Below are positions 1 to 8,261 of a DNA stretch of 64,000 bases, one piece after another (position 1 is the first letter of the stretch; the number at the start of each line of letters is the position of its first letter). The notes under the pieces were generated by a model that had not been told where the DNA came from, searched no databases, and saw only the letters and a program-made list of their open reading frames with translations. Location of the stretch: contig NZ_JACDXU010000002.1 in assembly GCF_020539485.1 (NCBI RefSeq), forward strand, positions 124,001 through 188,000, given 5' to 3'. The stretch is from Fulverythrobacter ferritrahens (GTDB lineage Bacteria; Pseudomonadota; Alphaproteobacteria; Sphingomonadales; Sphingomonadaceae). The translations under genes and the position numbers were made by a program.

Positions 1-614
1 AACCGCGTCTCCAGATCGGCAAGGCCGCTCGCCAGTACCGGATCGGCCGCGATTCGGGCCGTGATCCATTGCAGTGCATCGATCACCGTATTGCCGGTGA
101 CATGGACTGTGGCCGGATCGACGTTCTCCGCAATCAGCGCCCGGGCCGAAGTCTCGGTCGGCGCGCAATGCAGCGCGGCGAAGCTGCCGATGATCTTGCG
201 GTTCACTTCTTCCGGCCAGGGGTGATGGATGTTGCCGCTACGCAGGCCCGCCTCGACATGGGCGACGGGAATCTTGCGATAATAGGCCGCCAGCGCGCCG
301 CACATGGCTGTGGCCGTATCGCCCTGCACCACCACCCAGTCCGGCTTTTCCTGATCCAGCACCTTGCCAATTCCTGTGAGGAGATTGGCGGTGAGCGTAT
401 CAAGCGTCTGGTCCGGCTGCATCAGGTCCAGATCGTGATCCGGCACCACGCCGGAAATCTGGAGCACCTGATCCAGCATTCCACGATGCTGCGCCGTGAC
501 GCAGACGCCGGAGACGAAGCGGCTATCCCCCGCAAGGGCGTGAACCAGCGGGAAAAGCTTGATCGCTTCGGGCCGTGTGCCGAAGATAGTGAGAATGCGT
601 TGCGTGCCTTGCAT
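1..614 (-). CDS. wecB: UDP-N-acetylglucosamine 2-epimerase, C-terminus cut by window edge
   Basis: This enzyme interconverts UDP-GlcNAc and UDP-ManNAc in the cytoplasm for surface polysaccharide synthesis. About 204 N-terminal codons are present, out of roughly 370-380 usual for the family; the rest lies left of the window. The translation begins MQGTQRILTIFGTRPEAIKL, the classic family N-terminus. It continues with VVQGDTATAMCGALAAYY, then HVEAGLRSG and a PWPEEVNRK segment (PFPEE(I/V)NR in the family). The ATG at 614 sits immediately before the conserved FGTRPEA motif. The upstream gene (stop at 663) points the same way with a 48-base gap, so the two may be cotranscribed. Function follows from family motifs; no other polysaccharide gene is visible here to define the pathway. 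Confidence 0.93.
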   Translation of the reverse strand, partial: MQGTQRILTIFGTRPEAIKLFPLVHALAGDSRFVSGVCVTAQHRGMLDQVLQISGVVPDHDLDLMQPDQTLDTLTANLLTGIGKVLDQEKPDWVVVQGDTATAMCGALAAYYRKIPVAHVEAGLRSGNIHHPWPEEVNRKIIGSFAALHCAPTETSARALIAENVDPATVHVTGNTVIDALQWITARIAADPVLASGLADLETR

Positions 615-662
615 GGCCCGCCCTTTAGCCCCGAATCGTTAAGGCCGGATTTTCCGGAAAGA

Positions 663-1244
663 TCACTCCCCGCCTTGCGGCGCGGGCTGTGCGGCAGGCT
701 GCTCACCGGGCAGAGGCGCATCGCGCTCCGCCTTCAGCCGGGCCTCATATTCCTTTTCGATCTGCTCCACCCGGGCCTGTTCCGCCGCGGCATCGGCATC
801 GATCGATTCGAGACGCTTGGCGCGCGCTTCCTCGATCAGCTGGCTGAAACGCACGTCCGAACTGCCATGCTTTTCCTTATAGGCCGCATCGATCAGCTGC
901 GAGGTACAGCCCGTCCACCCGCCATAGCCGGAAGGAGAGCACGACATGGTGCCGAAGGCACCCACGGTCTCATAGGCTTCAACCCGGTTGCTCCAGGCTT
1001 CATTGGACGGCGAGCTGCTTTCACGCAGATCCTCGGGAATACGGTAACGCTCGCTCTCCGCCTTGCGGGCGCAGACCACGATTTCATTACCGGCAGAAGC
1101 CGGGCAAGGATCGTCACCATAGACGATCAGCTGATTCACCGTTTCGCCCGCGGCCTCGATCGGCCCGACCTGCGCAAAGGCAGGTGCCGAGCCCGCAAGC
1201 AGCACGGAAGGAATTGCGAAGGCGGCAAGGCTAAGGCGTTTCAT
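663..1244 (-). CDS. Exported hypothetical protein with C-terminal charged helix
   Basis: I do not recognise a family. The 193-residue product starts MKRLSLAAFAIPSVLLAG and has a clear signal peptide with an AFA-Q cleavage site near residue 24, so it is probably periplasmic. The mature part has four cysteines in two close pairs (DPCPAS/VVCARK and MSCSPS/TGCTSQ), suggesting disulfides. It ends in a Glu/Arg/Ala-rich helix (about residues 135-180) and a Pro/Ala/Gln tail. The ATG at 1244 was chosen over an upstream in-frame start at 1286 because it directly precedes the signal peptide and has a GGAGA ribosome site about 7 bases ahead. Similar cysteine-pair proteins recur in sphingomonads, but no function is assigned. 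Confidence 0.7.
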   Translation of the reverse strand: MKRLSLAAFAIPSVLLAGSAPAFAQVGPIEAAGETVNQLIVYGDDPCPASAGNEIVVCARKAESERYRIPEDLRESSSPSNEAWSNRVEAYETVGAFGTMSCSPSGYGGWTGCTSQLIDAAYKEKHGSSDVRFSQLIEEARAKRLESIDADAAAEQARVEQIEKEYEARLKAERDAPLPGEQPAAQPAPQGGE

Positions 1245-1364
1245 CTGGTTTCTCCGATGCGGCACGCGGCCGCAGGCAAATCGCAATTGCCCCCTTAAAG
1301 GGCATCACCGGCGCTGAACATGATCTTAAGCAATAACGGTCGCAAGACCCGCATCCTTCGCCCG

Positions 1365-1880
1365 TCAGATCCGTTCGGACAAGCGAATGGCCAGCTTGCA
1401 GCCCAGCCGGATCGCCCCGGAAAGCAACGGATAGGCAGGCGCGCGTTCGGCCCCCGCAGCAAGGGCGGCATCGCGATGTTCGCGCTCGTCCTCCCGGAAA
1501 TCCTCGATTACGGCCGCCAGTTCGGGATCGTCGCCATCGCGTGCCAGCTCTTCCAGCTGGCTGGTATAGTGCCGGTCGATCTCTTCCTCCACCGCAGCGG
1601 TGCAGGCCATGGCCGCTTCCGGCCCGATCAGCGCAGTTGCCGCACCAAGCGCAAATCCGGCAACGGACCAGAAGGGCTGCAAGGCCGTGGGGCGCACGCC
1701 GCGCTGCGCCAGCATGGCGTTGAAGCGCGCCAGATGATCATCTTCCTGCGCGGCCATGGCGCGGATCTCAGTCGCATGGGGGCCGCGTTCGCCCAGCACG
1801 GCCAGTTGTCCGGCATAGATGCGCGTGGCGCCATATTCGCCGGCCTGATCTACCCGGATCATGCGCTTCGTATCGACCAT
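1365..1880 (-). CDS. coq7: Demethoxyubiquinone hydroxylase Coq7
   Basis: Carries out the penultimate ring hydroxylation of ubiquinone biosynthesis (2-octaprenyl-3-methyl-6-methoxybenzoquinol hydroxylation) at the inner membrane. The 171-residue protein has the ferritin-like di-iron signature of Coq7: E15 in DQAGEYGATR, E46..H49 in QEDDHL, the acidic EEEIDRH stretch around residues 98-104, and an EREH motif near 132-135. The central part (FALGAATALIG) is the hydrophobic helix expected to dip into the membrane. Its ATG overlaps the dsbB stop codon by one base (TGATG), so translation of the two is probably coupled. Full family length, with all metal ligands visible. Confidence 0.95.
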   Translation of the reverse strand: MVDTKRMIRVDQAGEYGATRIYAGQLAVLGERGPHATEIRAMAAQEDDHLARFNAMLAQRGVRPTALQPFWSVAGFALGAATALIGPEAAMACTAAVEEEIDRHYTSQLEELARDGDDPELAAVIEDFREDEREHRDAALAAGAERAPAYPLLSGAIRLGCKLAIRLSERI

Positions 1881-2359
1881 CAGGCGGGCTTCCTGCGCAA
1901 AAGCACCAGGGCGGCAATCGCTCCAGCGGTTGAGATGAGGAAATTATAGCCTGCCAGCGAGATGCCGAACAGTTCCCACTGGGCCACATCGCAGCGAATG
2001 ATCGGCGCCGCCATGATCGCCTCCAGCGGATCGCCGCCACCGCTGAAATCGGTGGTGGTGGTGCAAGTGGTGAAACCTTCCCACCAGCCATATTCGACGC
2101 CCGCGTGATAGGCACCGATCAGGCCGGAGGCGAGCACAGCCAGCGCGCCTAGCGCCACCCACATGCGCCGGGGCGGCACCACAAACGCCAGCAGGCCAAG
2201 CGCAACAGCCGCAAAGTGGGCATAACGCTGCCACCAGCACATTTCGCAGGGATAAAGGCCGAAGCCGTATTCGGAGATATAGGCACCGGCCAGCAGTGCC
2301 AGCGGCACCCCCAGCGCCAATGCGTGAGCCTGCTTCAGGGATTTGTCGATCGTCGCCAT
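1880..2359 (-). CDS. dsbB: Disulfide bond formation protein DsbB family
   Basis: Inner-membrane thiol oxidase that passes electrons from a periplasmic DsbA-type partner to ubiquinone. The 159 residues form four hydrophobic segments. The first periplasmic loop holds a CEMC redox pair (C38/C41) followed by WWQRYAHF, and the second loop holds C99 and C123, the second redox pair of the family. An AAAAGGGG-type ribosome site precedes the ATG at 2359. It sits 20 bases after ctpA and overlaps coq7 by one base, so ctpA-dsbB-coq7 looks like one leftward operon. The pairing with a ubiquinone biosynthesis gene fits DsbB's dependence on quinone as electron acceptor, though that link is inference. Confidence 0.9.
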   Translation of the reverse strand: MATIDKSLKQAHALALGVPLALLAGAYISEYGFGLYPCEMCWWQRYAHFAAVALGLLAFVVPPRRMWVALGALAVLASGLIGAYHAGVEYGWWEGFTTCTTTTDFSGGGDPLEAIMAAPIIRCDVAQWELFGISLAGYNFLISTAGAIAALVLLRRKPA

Positions 2360-2379
2360 CCTTCGCCCCTTTTGCGTGT

Positions 2380-3717
2380 TTACGGCCGCAGGGCCATGGC
2401 GCTGGAAGTGGTGCGGCGCAGGGTGGACAGCGCATAATAGAGCTGGAAGTCCTTGATGCCCTGCTTTTCAAGTTCCTCCGGAGTCATCTTGAAGCGCGGA
2501 TCGACCTGCTTGTCCTGTTCCAGCTGCTTGTCGTCCAGATCCACTTCATTGACGAGGTGCTTGCGCAGATCGGATTCGCGGAGCGCGAATTTGGCGCGCT
2601 TGGCGGCATCAGGATCGGAAAGCTGCGGCACGCGAATGTCAGGCTCGATCCCGCCTTCCTGCACCGAACGGCCCGAGGGCGTGTAATAGCGCGCCGTGGT
2701 CAGCTTGATCGCACTGTCCCGCGTCAGCGGCATCAGCGTCTGCACGCTACCCTTGCCGAAGCTGCGTTCACCCATGACGAGCGCACGATGCTGGTCCTGC
2801 AGCGCACCGGCCACGATTTCCGATGCTGAAGCCGAACCGACGTTGATCAGCACGACAATCGGCATCTTGGGCGCGATATCGCCCGGGAAAACGGTCTCCG
2901 CGTCATAAGACACGTTCTCGTTCCTGTTGCGGCCCCGCTGCGAAACGATCTGCCCCTTGCTGAGGAACAGGTCCGACAGGGCCACTGCCTCGTCCAGCGA
3001 GCCGCCAGGGTTGGACCGCAGATCGAGCACCAGCCCATTGACCTTGCCGCCGCTTTCCTTGCGCAGGGCGGCAATCGCCCCGCGCACATCCTTGCCGACA
3101 TCCTTGGAGAATTCATTGACCGAAATAACCCCGATCCCGCCGTCTTCCAGCTTGTAGGTCACCGGTTCCAGTTCGATCACGCCGCGCGTCACGGTAACGT
3201 CGAACGGTTCTTCCCGCCCGGTGCGGAAAATGGTCAGGCGCACGCTGGTGTCGGCCGGGCCGCGCATCTGGGCCACTGCCTCGTCCAGGGTCTGGCCGAA
3301 GATCAGCTTGCCTTCGATATGGGTGATGTAATCGCCCGCCTTCAACCCCGCCTTTTCGGCCGGGCTGCCCTTCATCGGCGAAATGATCTTCACCGCGCCG
3401 TCTTCCATGCCCACGGAAATGCCCAGGCCCTGATAATTGCCGTCAATCAGCGTATCGAGCCGGTTGAGCGCCTCCCCATCGAGATAAGAGGAATGCGGAT
3501 CGAGCGCGCCCAGCATCCCGTTGATCGCGCCCTTGATCAGCACATCGTCATCCACCGGATCGACATAGGCGCTCTTGATCCGTTGATAGACCGCGAAAAG
3601 CTTGCCGAATTCCGGGGCAGCCCGCCCTTCCACCTGCGCCAGTCCGGCAGTGGTGGCCGGAAGCAACGCTACTGCAGTGAGCAGGGCTGCGGAGCGGAGG
3701 AGCGGGGCGAATTTCAT
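2380..3717 (-). CDS. ctpA: Carboxy-terminal processing protease (S41 family), periplasmic
   Basis: Serine protease that trims or degrades periplasmic proteins from their C-terminus. The 445 residues comprise a signal peptide (to about residue 27, GLAQ), an N-terminal helical region with YVDPVDDD and LDPHSSYLD motifs, a PDZ domain (about 90-170, with QGLGISVG) and the S41 catalytic domain. The Ser/Lys dyad is visible: serine in GSASASE near 297 and lysine in SFGKGSVQ at about 322. LRSNPGGSLDEAV (about 233-245) is the typical substrate-groove segment. Family length is normal. It lies directly downstream of the EnvC-like gene, a pairing frequent in proteobacteria and consistent with control of septal peptidoglycan hydrolysis. 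Confidence 0.95.
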   Translation of the reverse strand: MKFAPLLRSAALLTAVALLPATTAGLAQVEGRAAPEFGKLFAVYQRIKSAYVDPVDDDVLIKGAINGMLGALDPHSSYLDGEALNRLDTLIDGNYQGLGISVGMEDGAVKIISPMKGSPAEKAGLKAGDYITHIEGKLIFGQTLDEAVAQMRGPADTSVRLTIFRTGREEPFDVTVTRGVIELEPVTYKLEDGGIGVISVNEFSKDVGKDVRGAIAALRKESGGKVNGLVLDLRSNPGGSLDEAVALSDLFLSKGQIVSQRGRNRNENVSYDAETVFPGDIAPKMPIVVLINVGSASASEIVAGALQDQHRALVMGERSFGKGSVQTLMPLTRDSAIKLTTARYYTPSGRSVQEGGIEPDIRVPQLSDPDAAKRAKFALRESDLRKHLVNEVDLDDKQLEQDKQVDPRFKMTPEELEKQGIKDFQLYYALSTLRRTTSSAMALRP

Positions 3718-3837
3718 TCTGGAAACACCTTGAACACGAGTGCGGCAGGCACTTTTCGGCGCGCTTGTATCGCGCCCGGCAGCTTAACGCCAGATGAGGG
3801 AGCGTTGGGGGAAAATCCAGCGCACTCAGCCTGAAAC

Positions 3838-5058
3838 TCAGCCCCTGCCAAGAAATTCCACCGGATTGACCGGCACGCCATCGCGCCGCAGTTCCAGAGT
3901 GACGAGCGGGCTGACCGGCGCCGCGACACCGAGTGGGGCGCCGCGCACCAATTGCTGGCCCACGGTAACATCCACCCGCGCCATGCCGGTAACCAGCGTG
4001 GTCCATCCGCCATCATGCTCGATAATCACGATCCGGCCGTAACCGCGATAGGGCCCGGCAAAGGCCACGCGTCCGGCTGCCGGTGCAACTACCTGCGCCC
4101 CCGCGCGGGGAGCCAGCGAAATACCCTGGGAAAGAACCCCTCCCCTGGCAGGCGCGCCAAACCCCGTAACCGTGCGCCCCGCCACCGGGAGCTGGTAACC
4201 CGCAGGGGCCCGCTTCATACTCGGCGTCTGACCGCTGGCGGCAAGCACTCGCGATTCGGCCGGGCGTTGCGGCCGGATGATCGGCCCCGGCAAGGCTGCC
4301 AGCCGTTCTCTCAGATTTCCCGCCGCATCGAGCTGGGCCACCAGCGAATCGAGATCGCGCGCCTCTTCAGCCAGAGCCAGAGCTCGCTGAGCCTCGCGCG
4401 CGGCCTCGCCGCTCGCCCGGCGCGCATCGAGCCGCTGGCGCGTTTCCAGCGCGGCCAGTTCCTTGCGCCGGGTTTCCAGCAAGGTTTCGTTCCCGCGCAG
4501 ATGGGCCAGCGCGCGCTGCGCCTGCTGCTGCAAGGCCCGGCCGCGCGCCAGTTCTCCCCGCAGCGCGGCAGTGCGGTGCTGCACTTCGGGCACGGTGGAG
4601 CCCAGCATCGCCCGCAGATAGACCATTTCCTTCACCGAACCGGGCCGCATTACCGAAAGAGCCAATGGGCGCCGTGAAAAGCGCTGCAATGCGGCGGTCA
4701 GGCGGACGACGGGCTTCTGGCGCTCGGCCAGCCGGGCCGCGAGCGCGCGGCGCTGGCGATCGATCAGGGCAAGGTTCGCCTCCGACGCTGCGATCGTCGC
4801 TTCCGTTTCCTGTATCCGCGCGGCCAGAGCGGCAGCCTGCCGGGCGGTTTTCCCGACCGCCTCCCCGGCGCGGGCAGCTTCAGCCTCCAGCGATCTGGCG
4901 CGGATTTCTGCCGACTGCCGATCTTTCAGGGCGCGGGCCATGGCCTGCCGCGTTTCGTCCACGCTGGAATAGATCCCGCCCTGCTGGGCCGAGGCGCCTG
5001 CGCACAGCAGGGCGGCCAGCAACATCGGCGCAAGGATATGGCGCGAGCGCAAGGACAT
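3838..5058 (-). CDS. envC: EnvC-like murein hydrolase activator with degenerate LytM domain
   Basis: Periplasmic protein of 406 residues: signal peptide (cleaved near GASAQ, about residue 24), long coiled coil (about 30-240, rich in Ala/Arg/Glu with ETRRKELAALETRQ) and a C-terminal M23/LytM domain (about 300-406). The zinc-ligand motifs of active M23 enzymes are missing. The expected HxGxD reads SQGISLA, the HGxxxxTxYxH segment reads EHDGGWTTLVTGM, and the HLHFE motif reads LVTLELRR. Loss of these residues is characteristic of EnvC-type activators, which stimulate amidases rather than cut peptidoglycan themselves. The ATG at 5058 was chosen over an upstream TTG at 5094 that would overlap rlmH. 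The gap to rlmH is only 4 bases. Confidence 0.85.
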   Translation of the reverse strand: MSLRSRHILAPMLLAALLCAGASAQQGGIYSSVDETRQAMARALKDRQSAEIRARSLEAEAARAGEAVGKTARQAAALAARIQETEATIAASEANLALIDRQRRALAARLAERQKPVVRLTAALQRFSRRPLALSVMRPGSVKEMVYLRAMLGSTVPEVQHRTAALRGELARGRALQQQAQRALAHLRGNETLLETRRKELAALETRQRLDARRASGEAAREAQRALALAEEARDLDSLVAQLDAAGNLRERLAALPGPIIRPQRPAESRVLAASGQTPSMKRAPAGYQLPVAGRTVTGFGAPARGGVLSQGISLAPRAGAQVVAPAAGRVAFAGPYRGYGRIVIIEHDGGWTTLVTGMARVDVTVGQQLVRGAPLGVAAPVSPLVTLELRRDGVPVNPVEFLGRG

Positions 5059-5062
5059 CGCC

Positions 5063-5485
5063 CTAGCCTGCCCGATGATAGGGATGGCCCGCAAGGATCG
5101 AAGTGGCGCGGAAAAGCTGTTCCATCAGCATCGCCCGCGCAAGCAGATGCGGCCAGGTCGCCTTGCCGAAGGCCAGCAGCAGGTCTGCCCCCTGCCGCGC
5201 GGCCTCGCCATGCCCATCCGCCGCGCCCAGTACGAAGCGAGCCTCGCGCACGCCATCGTCGCGCCACCGGCCGAGCAGGGCAGCAAATTCCTCAGAGGAA
5301 AGCTGCTTGCCGCGCTCGTCCAGCAATACGGTGCGGCAAGGCGTGAGGGGCTCGGCAATGGTGCCGCCCGTTTCCGGAAGCTCGGTGAGCTTCAACGGCC
5401 ACTGGATGCGCTTTTCATAGCGCGCGACGAGGTCCGCCTCGGGTGAACGCCCGATCTTCCCTCTGGCAATAACGTGCAGGCGCAT
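5063..5485 (-). CDS. rlmH: 23S rRNA (pseudouridine1915-N3)-methyltransferase RlmH
   Basis: SPOUT-class methyltransferase that modifies pseudouridine 1915 in helix 69 of 23S rRNA on assembled 70S ribosomes. The 140-residue protein begins MRLHVIARGKIG and has the SAM-binding knot segment FVLGAADGHG, where the canonical form is FxIGGADG. It ends with the invariant HPYHRA tail needed for catalysis. Length is slightly below the 155-160 residues of most homologues, mainly through shorter loops. It follows rsfS by 28 bases; rsfS-rlmH is a very widespread bacterial pair and confirms both calls. Confidence 0.96.
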   Translation of the reverse strand: MRLHVIARGKIGRSPEADLVARYEKRIQWPLKLTELPETGGTIAEPLTPCRTVLLDERGKQLSSEEFAALLGRWRDDGVREARFVLGAADGHGEAARQGADLLLAFGKATWPHLLARAMLMEQLFRATSILAGHPYHRAG

Positions 5486-5513
5486 GGAATCCTCCCGGCG
5501 CCCGCCTTACAGG

Positions 5514-5960
5514 TCAGGCTTGCCCGGCCGCAACCGGCGGCGCGTCGCCAAAGGCCCACATGCGTTCGAGATTGTAGAAACTGCGCACTTCCGGACGGAA
5601 GAGATGCACCACCACATCGCCGGCATCGATCAGCACCCAGTCTGCGGCCGGCAGGCCTTCGATCCGGGCGGAACCGAAGCCCGCATGTTTCACGCGTTCA
5701 CCCAGCTTCTGGGCCATGGCGGCCACCTGGCGGGTCGATCGGCCCGATGCGATCACCATATAGTCAGCAATGCTCGACTTCCCTTCCAGCGGGATCGAGA
5801 TCACATCCTGCGCCTGATCATCGTCCAGCGACTGGAGGATGAGGGCATGAAGCCGTTCAGCTTCGCTGGCCAGCTTGCCGCCTGTGGCAGGTATCGGGCC
5901 AGCCTGGGGGCTGGCCTGGGAGGTGCCGGTACTAGCCGGCGAGGTCTGCGCCTGATTCAT
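5514..5960 (-). CDS. rsfS: Ribosome silencing factor RsfS (Iojap/DUF143)
   Basis: Binds uL14 on the large ribosomal subunit and blocks subunit joining in stationary phase. The conserved core runs from LHALILQSLDDDQAQDVISI to the C-terminus. It includes ADYMVIASGRSTRQV, the WVLIDAGDVVVHLF strand and the YNLERMW signature. The start is uncertain. The ATG at 5960 (MNQAQTSP) gives 148 residues and avoids overlap with nadD. An in-frame ATG at 6035 would add a 25-residue non-conserved extension and overlap nadD by 20 bases. The order nadD-rsfS-rlmH is conserved across proteobacteria. Confidence 0.93.
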   Translation of the reverse strand: MNQAQTSPASTGTSQASPQAGPIPATGGKLASEAERLHALILQSLDDDQAQDVISIPLEGKSSIADYMVIASGRSTRQVAAMAQKLGERVKHAGFGSARIEGLPAADWVLIDAGDVVVHLFRPEVRSFYNLERMWAFGDAPPVAAGQA

Positions 5961-6015
5961 CGCAGGTGGTGGTGCTCCATATTGGGGGAAACGAACGCAA
6001 AGGGAGGCTGGCGCC

Positions 6016-6750
6016 TCATGTGCGCTCCTCCCCATGTCCGTCTTGAATGAGACAATGCGTCACCTGATCCCGTGGGGGGGCGCCCTTGAAACGGCGGGCC
6101 CAGTCAGGATCTGCGCGGCGTATCTGTGTCGCCGAACGCGGATCAGGATCAAAACGCAATTCTATCAGCGCCGGTGCGCTCCATTCACCCCGGTTTATCA
6201 AGCTGGCGGCAGGAACCCGGAAGCGCCTGAGCCAGGCCATCGCGGGGCTCGCGAAGGCAAGTGCATCATAGCCGGGGCGGGCAATTACCGCAATCGGCAT
6301 TTCCCTCGCTATGCCGCGCCAGTCTTTCCAGCGATGGAACTGGGCAAGATTGTCCGCCCCCATCAGCCAGATGAAGCGGCGACGCGGATAGCGCTGCCGG
6401 AGCGCGCGGAGTGTTTCCACCGTAAAGCGCGTACCGCGTTTCTGCGCCAGTTGTCGCTCGATTGCGGTGACCTTGATGCGGGCACCACGTGCCGCCCTCT
6501 GCGCGGATTTCACCCGTGCCCCGAGCGGCGCCATGCCTGCCTGGGGCTTCAGGGGATTGCCGGGCGAAACCAGCCACCACAGTTCGTCCAGCCGTAGCGC
6601 ATCGAGCGCGAACAGGCTGATCCGCCTGTGCCCGCGATGGGCAGGATTGAAACTGCCGCCCAGCAGGCCGGTCAGCGGCCCGGCCCCGGCCCGCCCGCTT
6701 TGGCGAAGCGTCCTCAGGGGCGGACCTGGCCCTTGCCCCGCGCCACCCAT
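6016..6750 (-). CDS. nadD: Nicotinate-nucleotide adenylyltransferase
   Basis: Adenylates nicotinate mononucleotide to deamido-NAD in cytoplasmic NAD synthesis. The nucleotidyltransferase signature GLLGGSFNPAHRGHRRIS lies near residues 28-45. Further family segments are LWWLVSPGNPLK, FIWLMGADNLAQFHRWKDW and the C-terminal RSATQIRR, equivalent to the ISSTxIR motif that binds ATP phosphates. The ATG at 6750 gives 244 residues and overlaps the end of proA by 37 bases. The first 25 residues are Gly/Arg/Pro-rich and unlikely to be conserved, so a CTG or other start closer to LTGLLGG cannot be excluded. Confidence 0.93.
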   Translation of the reverse strand: MGGAGQGPGPPLRTLRQSGRAGAGPLTGLLGGSFNPAHRGHRRISLFALDALRLDELWWLVSPGNPLKPQAGMAPLGARVKSAQRAARGARIKVTAIERQLAQKRGTRFTVETLRALRQRYPRRRFIWLMGADNLAQFHRWKDWRGIAREMPIAVIARPGYDALAFASPAMAWLRRFRVPAASLINRGEWSAPALIELRFDPDPRSATQIRRADPDWARRFKGAPPRDQVTHCLIQDGHGEERT

Positions 6751-7988
6751 TTATAGGTGGTCAGCCCCTCCAGCGCGACCGGACCGCGCGCGTGGAGACG
6801 CCCGGTGGCAATGCCGATCTCGGCGCCCAGCCCGAATTCGCCGCCATCGGCAAACTGGGTGGAGGCGTTGACCATCACGATGGCGCTGTCGACTTCGTTG
6901 AGGAAACGTTCCGCCACGGCCTCATCCGAAGCGATGATCGCATCGGTGTGGCCGGAGGAATGGCGCGCGATATGCTCCAGCGCCGCATCAAGCCCGTCCA
7001 CCACGGCGACCGAGAGGATCGCATCGAGATATTCGGTGTCCCAATCGTTGGCGCTGGCCATGCCGATACGCGGATCGAGCGCGCGCGCACGCCCGTCTCC
7101 CCGCAATTCGCAGCCGGCATCGATCAAGGCTGCAACCACATCGGAACCACCGGGGAAATTCGCGTCGATCAGCAGGGTTTCCATCGCACCGCAAATGCCG
7201 GTGCGGCGCATCTTGGCATTGAGTACAATCTTGCGCGCCATCTCCGGATCGGCGGAGGAATGGATATAGGTGTGGCAGATGCCATCGAGATGGGCGAGCA
7301 CGGGCACGCGCGCTTCAGCCTGCACGCGCTCCACCAGATTCTTGCCGCCGCGAGGCACGATCATGTCGATCAGGCCTGCCGCGCGCAGCATGGCGCCCAC
7401 CGCCTCACGGTCCTGCGTGGGCAAGAGTTGCACCGCATCGGCGGGAATCCCGCCTTCTTCCAATCCCTTGGCCAGCGCAGCATGGATTGCGCGGTTGGAA
7501 TGGACTGCCTCGCTGCCGCCGCGCAGCAGAACTGCATTGCCCGCCCGCACGCACAGGGCAGCGGCATCCGCCGTCACATTCGGGCGGCTTTCATAGATAA
7601 TGCCGATCAGGCCGATGGGAATGCGCACACGCGACAGTTCCAGGCCATTGGCGGGCACCGAACGGTCGATCACCTCGCCAACGGGATCGGGCAAGTCGGC
7701 CACGGCTTCCACCGCCGAGGCAATGCCTTCCAGCCGCGCGGGATCGAGCTTCAGGCGATCGAGCATGGCCCCGGTCAGCCCCCGGGCTTCCCCGGCGGCA
7801 ATGTCACGCGCATTGGCAGCCAGTACATCTGGCCCGGCTGCGCGCAGGGCGGCGGCGGCGAGCTTGAGCGCGGCGGACTTTTCCGCGTTGCTCTTCCTCG
7901 CCAGCACGCGCTGAGCGGCGCGGCCTGCGCGGGCAAGGCCCTCCACGAGTTCGGAACACTGGGCGTCGATTTCATGCTGCGTAGCCAT
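6714..7988 (-). CDS. proA: Glutamate-5-semialdehyde dehydrogenase (gamma-glutamyl phosphate reductase)
   Basis: Second step of proline synthesis: NADPH-dependent reduction of gamma-glutamyl phosphate. The 424-residue protein from the ATG at 7988 (MATQHEIDAQ) has the aldehyde-dehydrogenase fold with the family segments GLIGIIYESRPNVTADAAALC and LLRGGSEA. The catalytic cysteine lies in RRTGICGAMETLLID, and the C-terminus reads ALEGLTTYKW. The reading frame stays open upstream to 8093, but that extension is not family-like. No proB is visible in the window. The long region upstream (to 8261) is a divergent promoter region shared with the M23 gene. Confidence 0.96.
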   Translation of the reverse strand: MATQHEIDAQCSELVEGLARAGRAAQRVLARKSNAEKSAALKLAAAALRAAGPDVLAANARDIAAGEARGLTGAMLDRLKLDPARLEGIASAVEAVADLPDPVGEVIDRSVPANGLELSRVRIPIGLIGIIYESRPNVTADAAALCVRAGNAVLLRGGSEAVHSNRAIHAALAKGLEEGGIPADAVQLLPTQDREAVGAMLRAAGLIDMIVPRGGKNLVERVQAEARVPVLAHLDGICHTYIHSSADPEMARKIVLNAKMRRTGICGAMETLLIDANFPGGSDVVAALIDAGCELRGDGRARALDPRIGMASANDWDTEYLDAILSVAVVDGLDAALEHIARHSSGHTDAIIASDEAVAERFLNEVDSAIVMVNASTQFADGGEFGLGAEIGIATGRLHARGPVALEGLTTYKWVARGKGQVRP

Positions 7989-8261
7989 GGCGCGGGGCAC
8001 TATCATTCCCGTTGCAACTTGTCGATCAGGTGCGCTCCGCCGGTGCATGCCGGGTGGGAGACTCGATTCGCACCGAGTCGGAGGAATCGGCAATATGGTA
8101 AGCCGCCTGTTTACGATTTTCGCGGCGGATTGTTATGCGCCAAAACGATTCATCGCGTGACTCCACCGGACTGCCCTTCCGTTACAGACTCACGATAGAC
8201 GCCTATCAACAGCCCTGTAAGCAGCCTCTCCCATACCGAGAACAGGTTTGGGATCGTCAAC
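7989..8261. promoter_or_regulatory. Divergent intergenic region with seven GANTC sites
   Basis: This 273-base region separates proA (leftward) from the M23-bactofilin pair (rightward). It contains no plausible gene. GANTC, the target of the alphaproteobacterial CcrM methyltransferase, occurs at 8060, 8065, 8075, 8084, 8147, 8159 and 8187. The first four lie within 29 bases and two of them form the arms of an inverted repeat (GACTCG at 8060-8065, CGAGTC at 8074-8079). By chance about one site per 256 bases is expected. This suggests a methylation-sensitive, cell-cycle controlled promoter; which of the two directions is controlled cannot be told from sequence. Confidence 0.5.

Noticed and set aside
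6792-8198. 468-codon open frame antisense to proA
   Set aside because: Mirror of proA codons plus the divergent intergenic region; His-rich with no recognisable domain.
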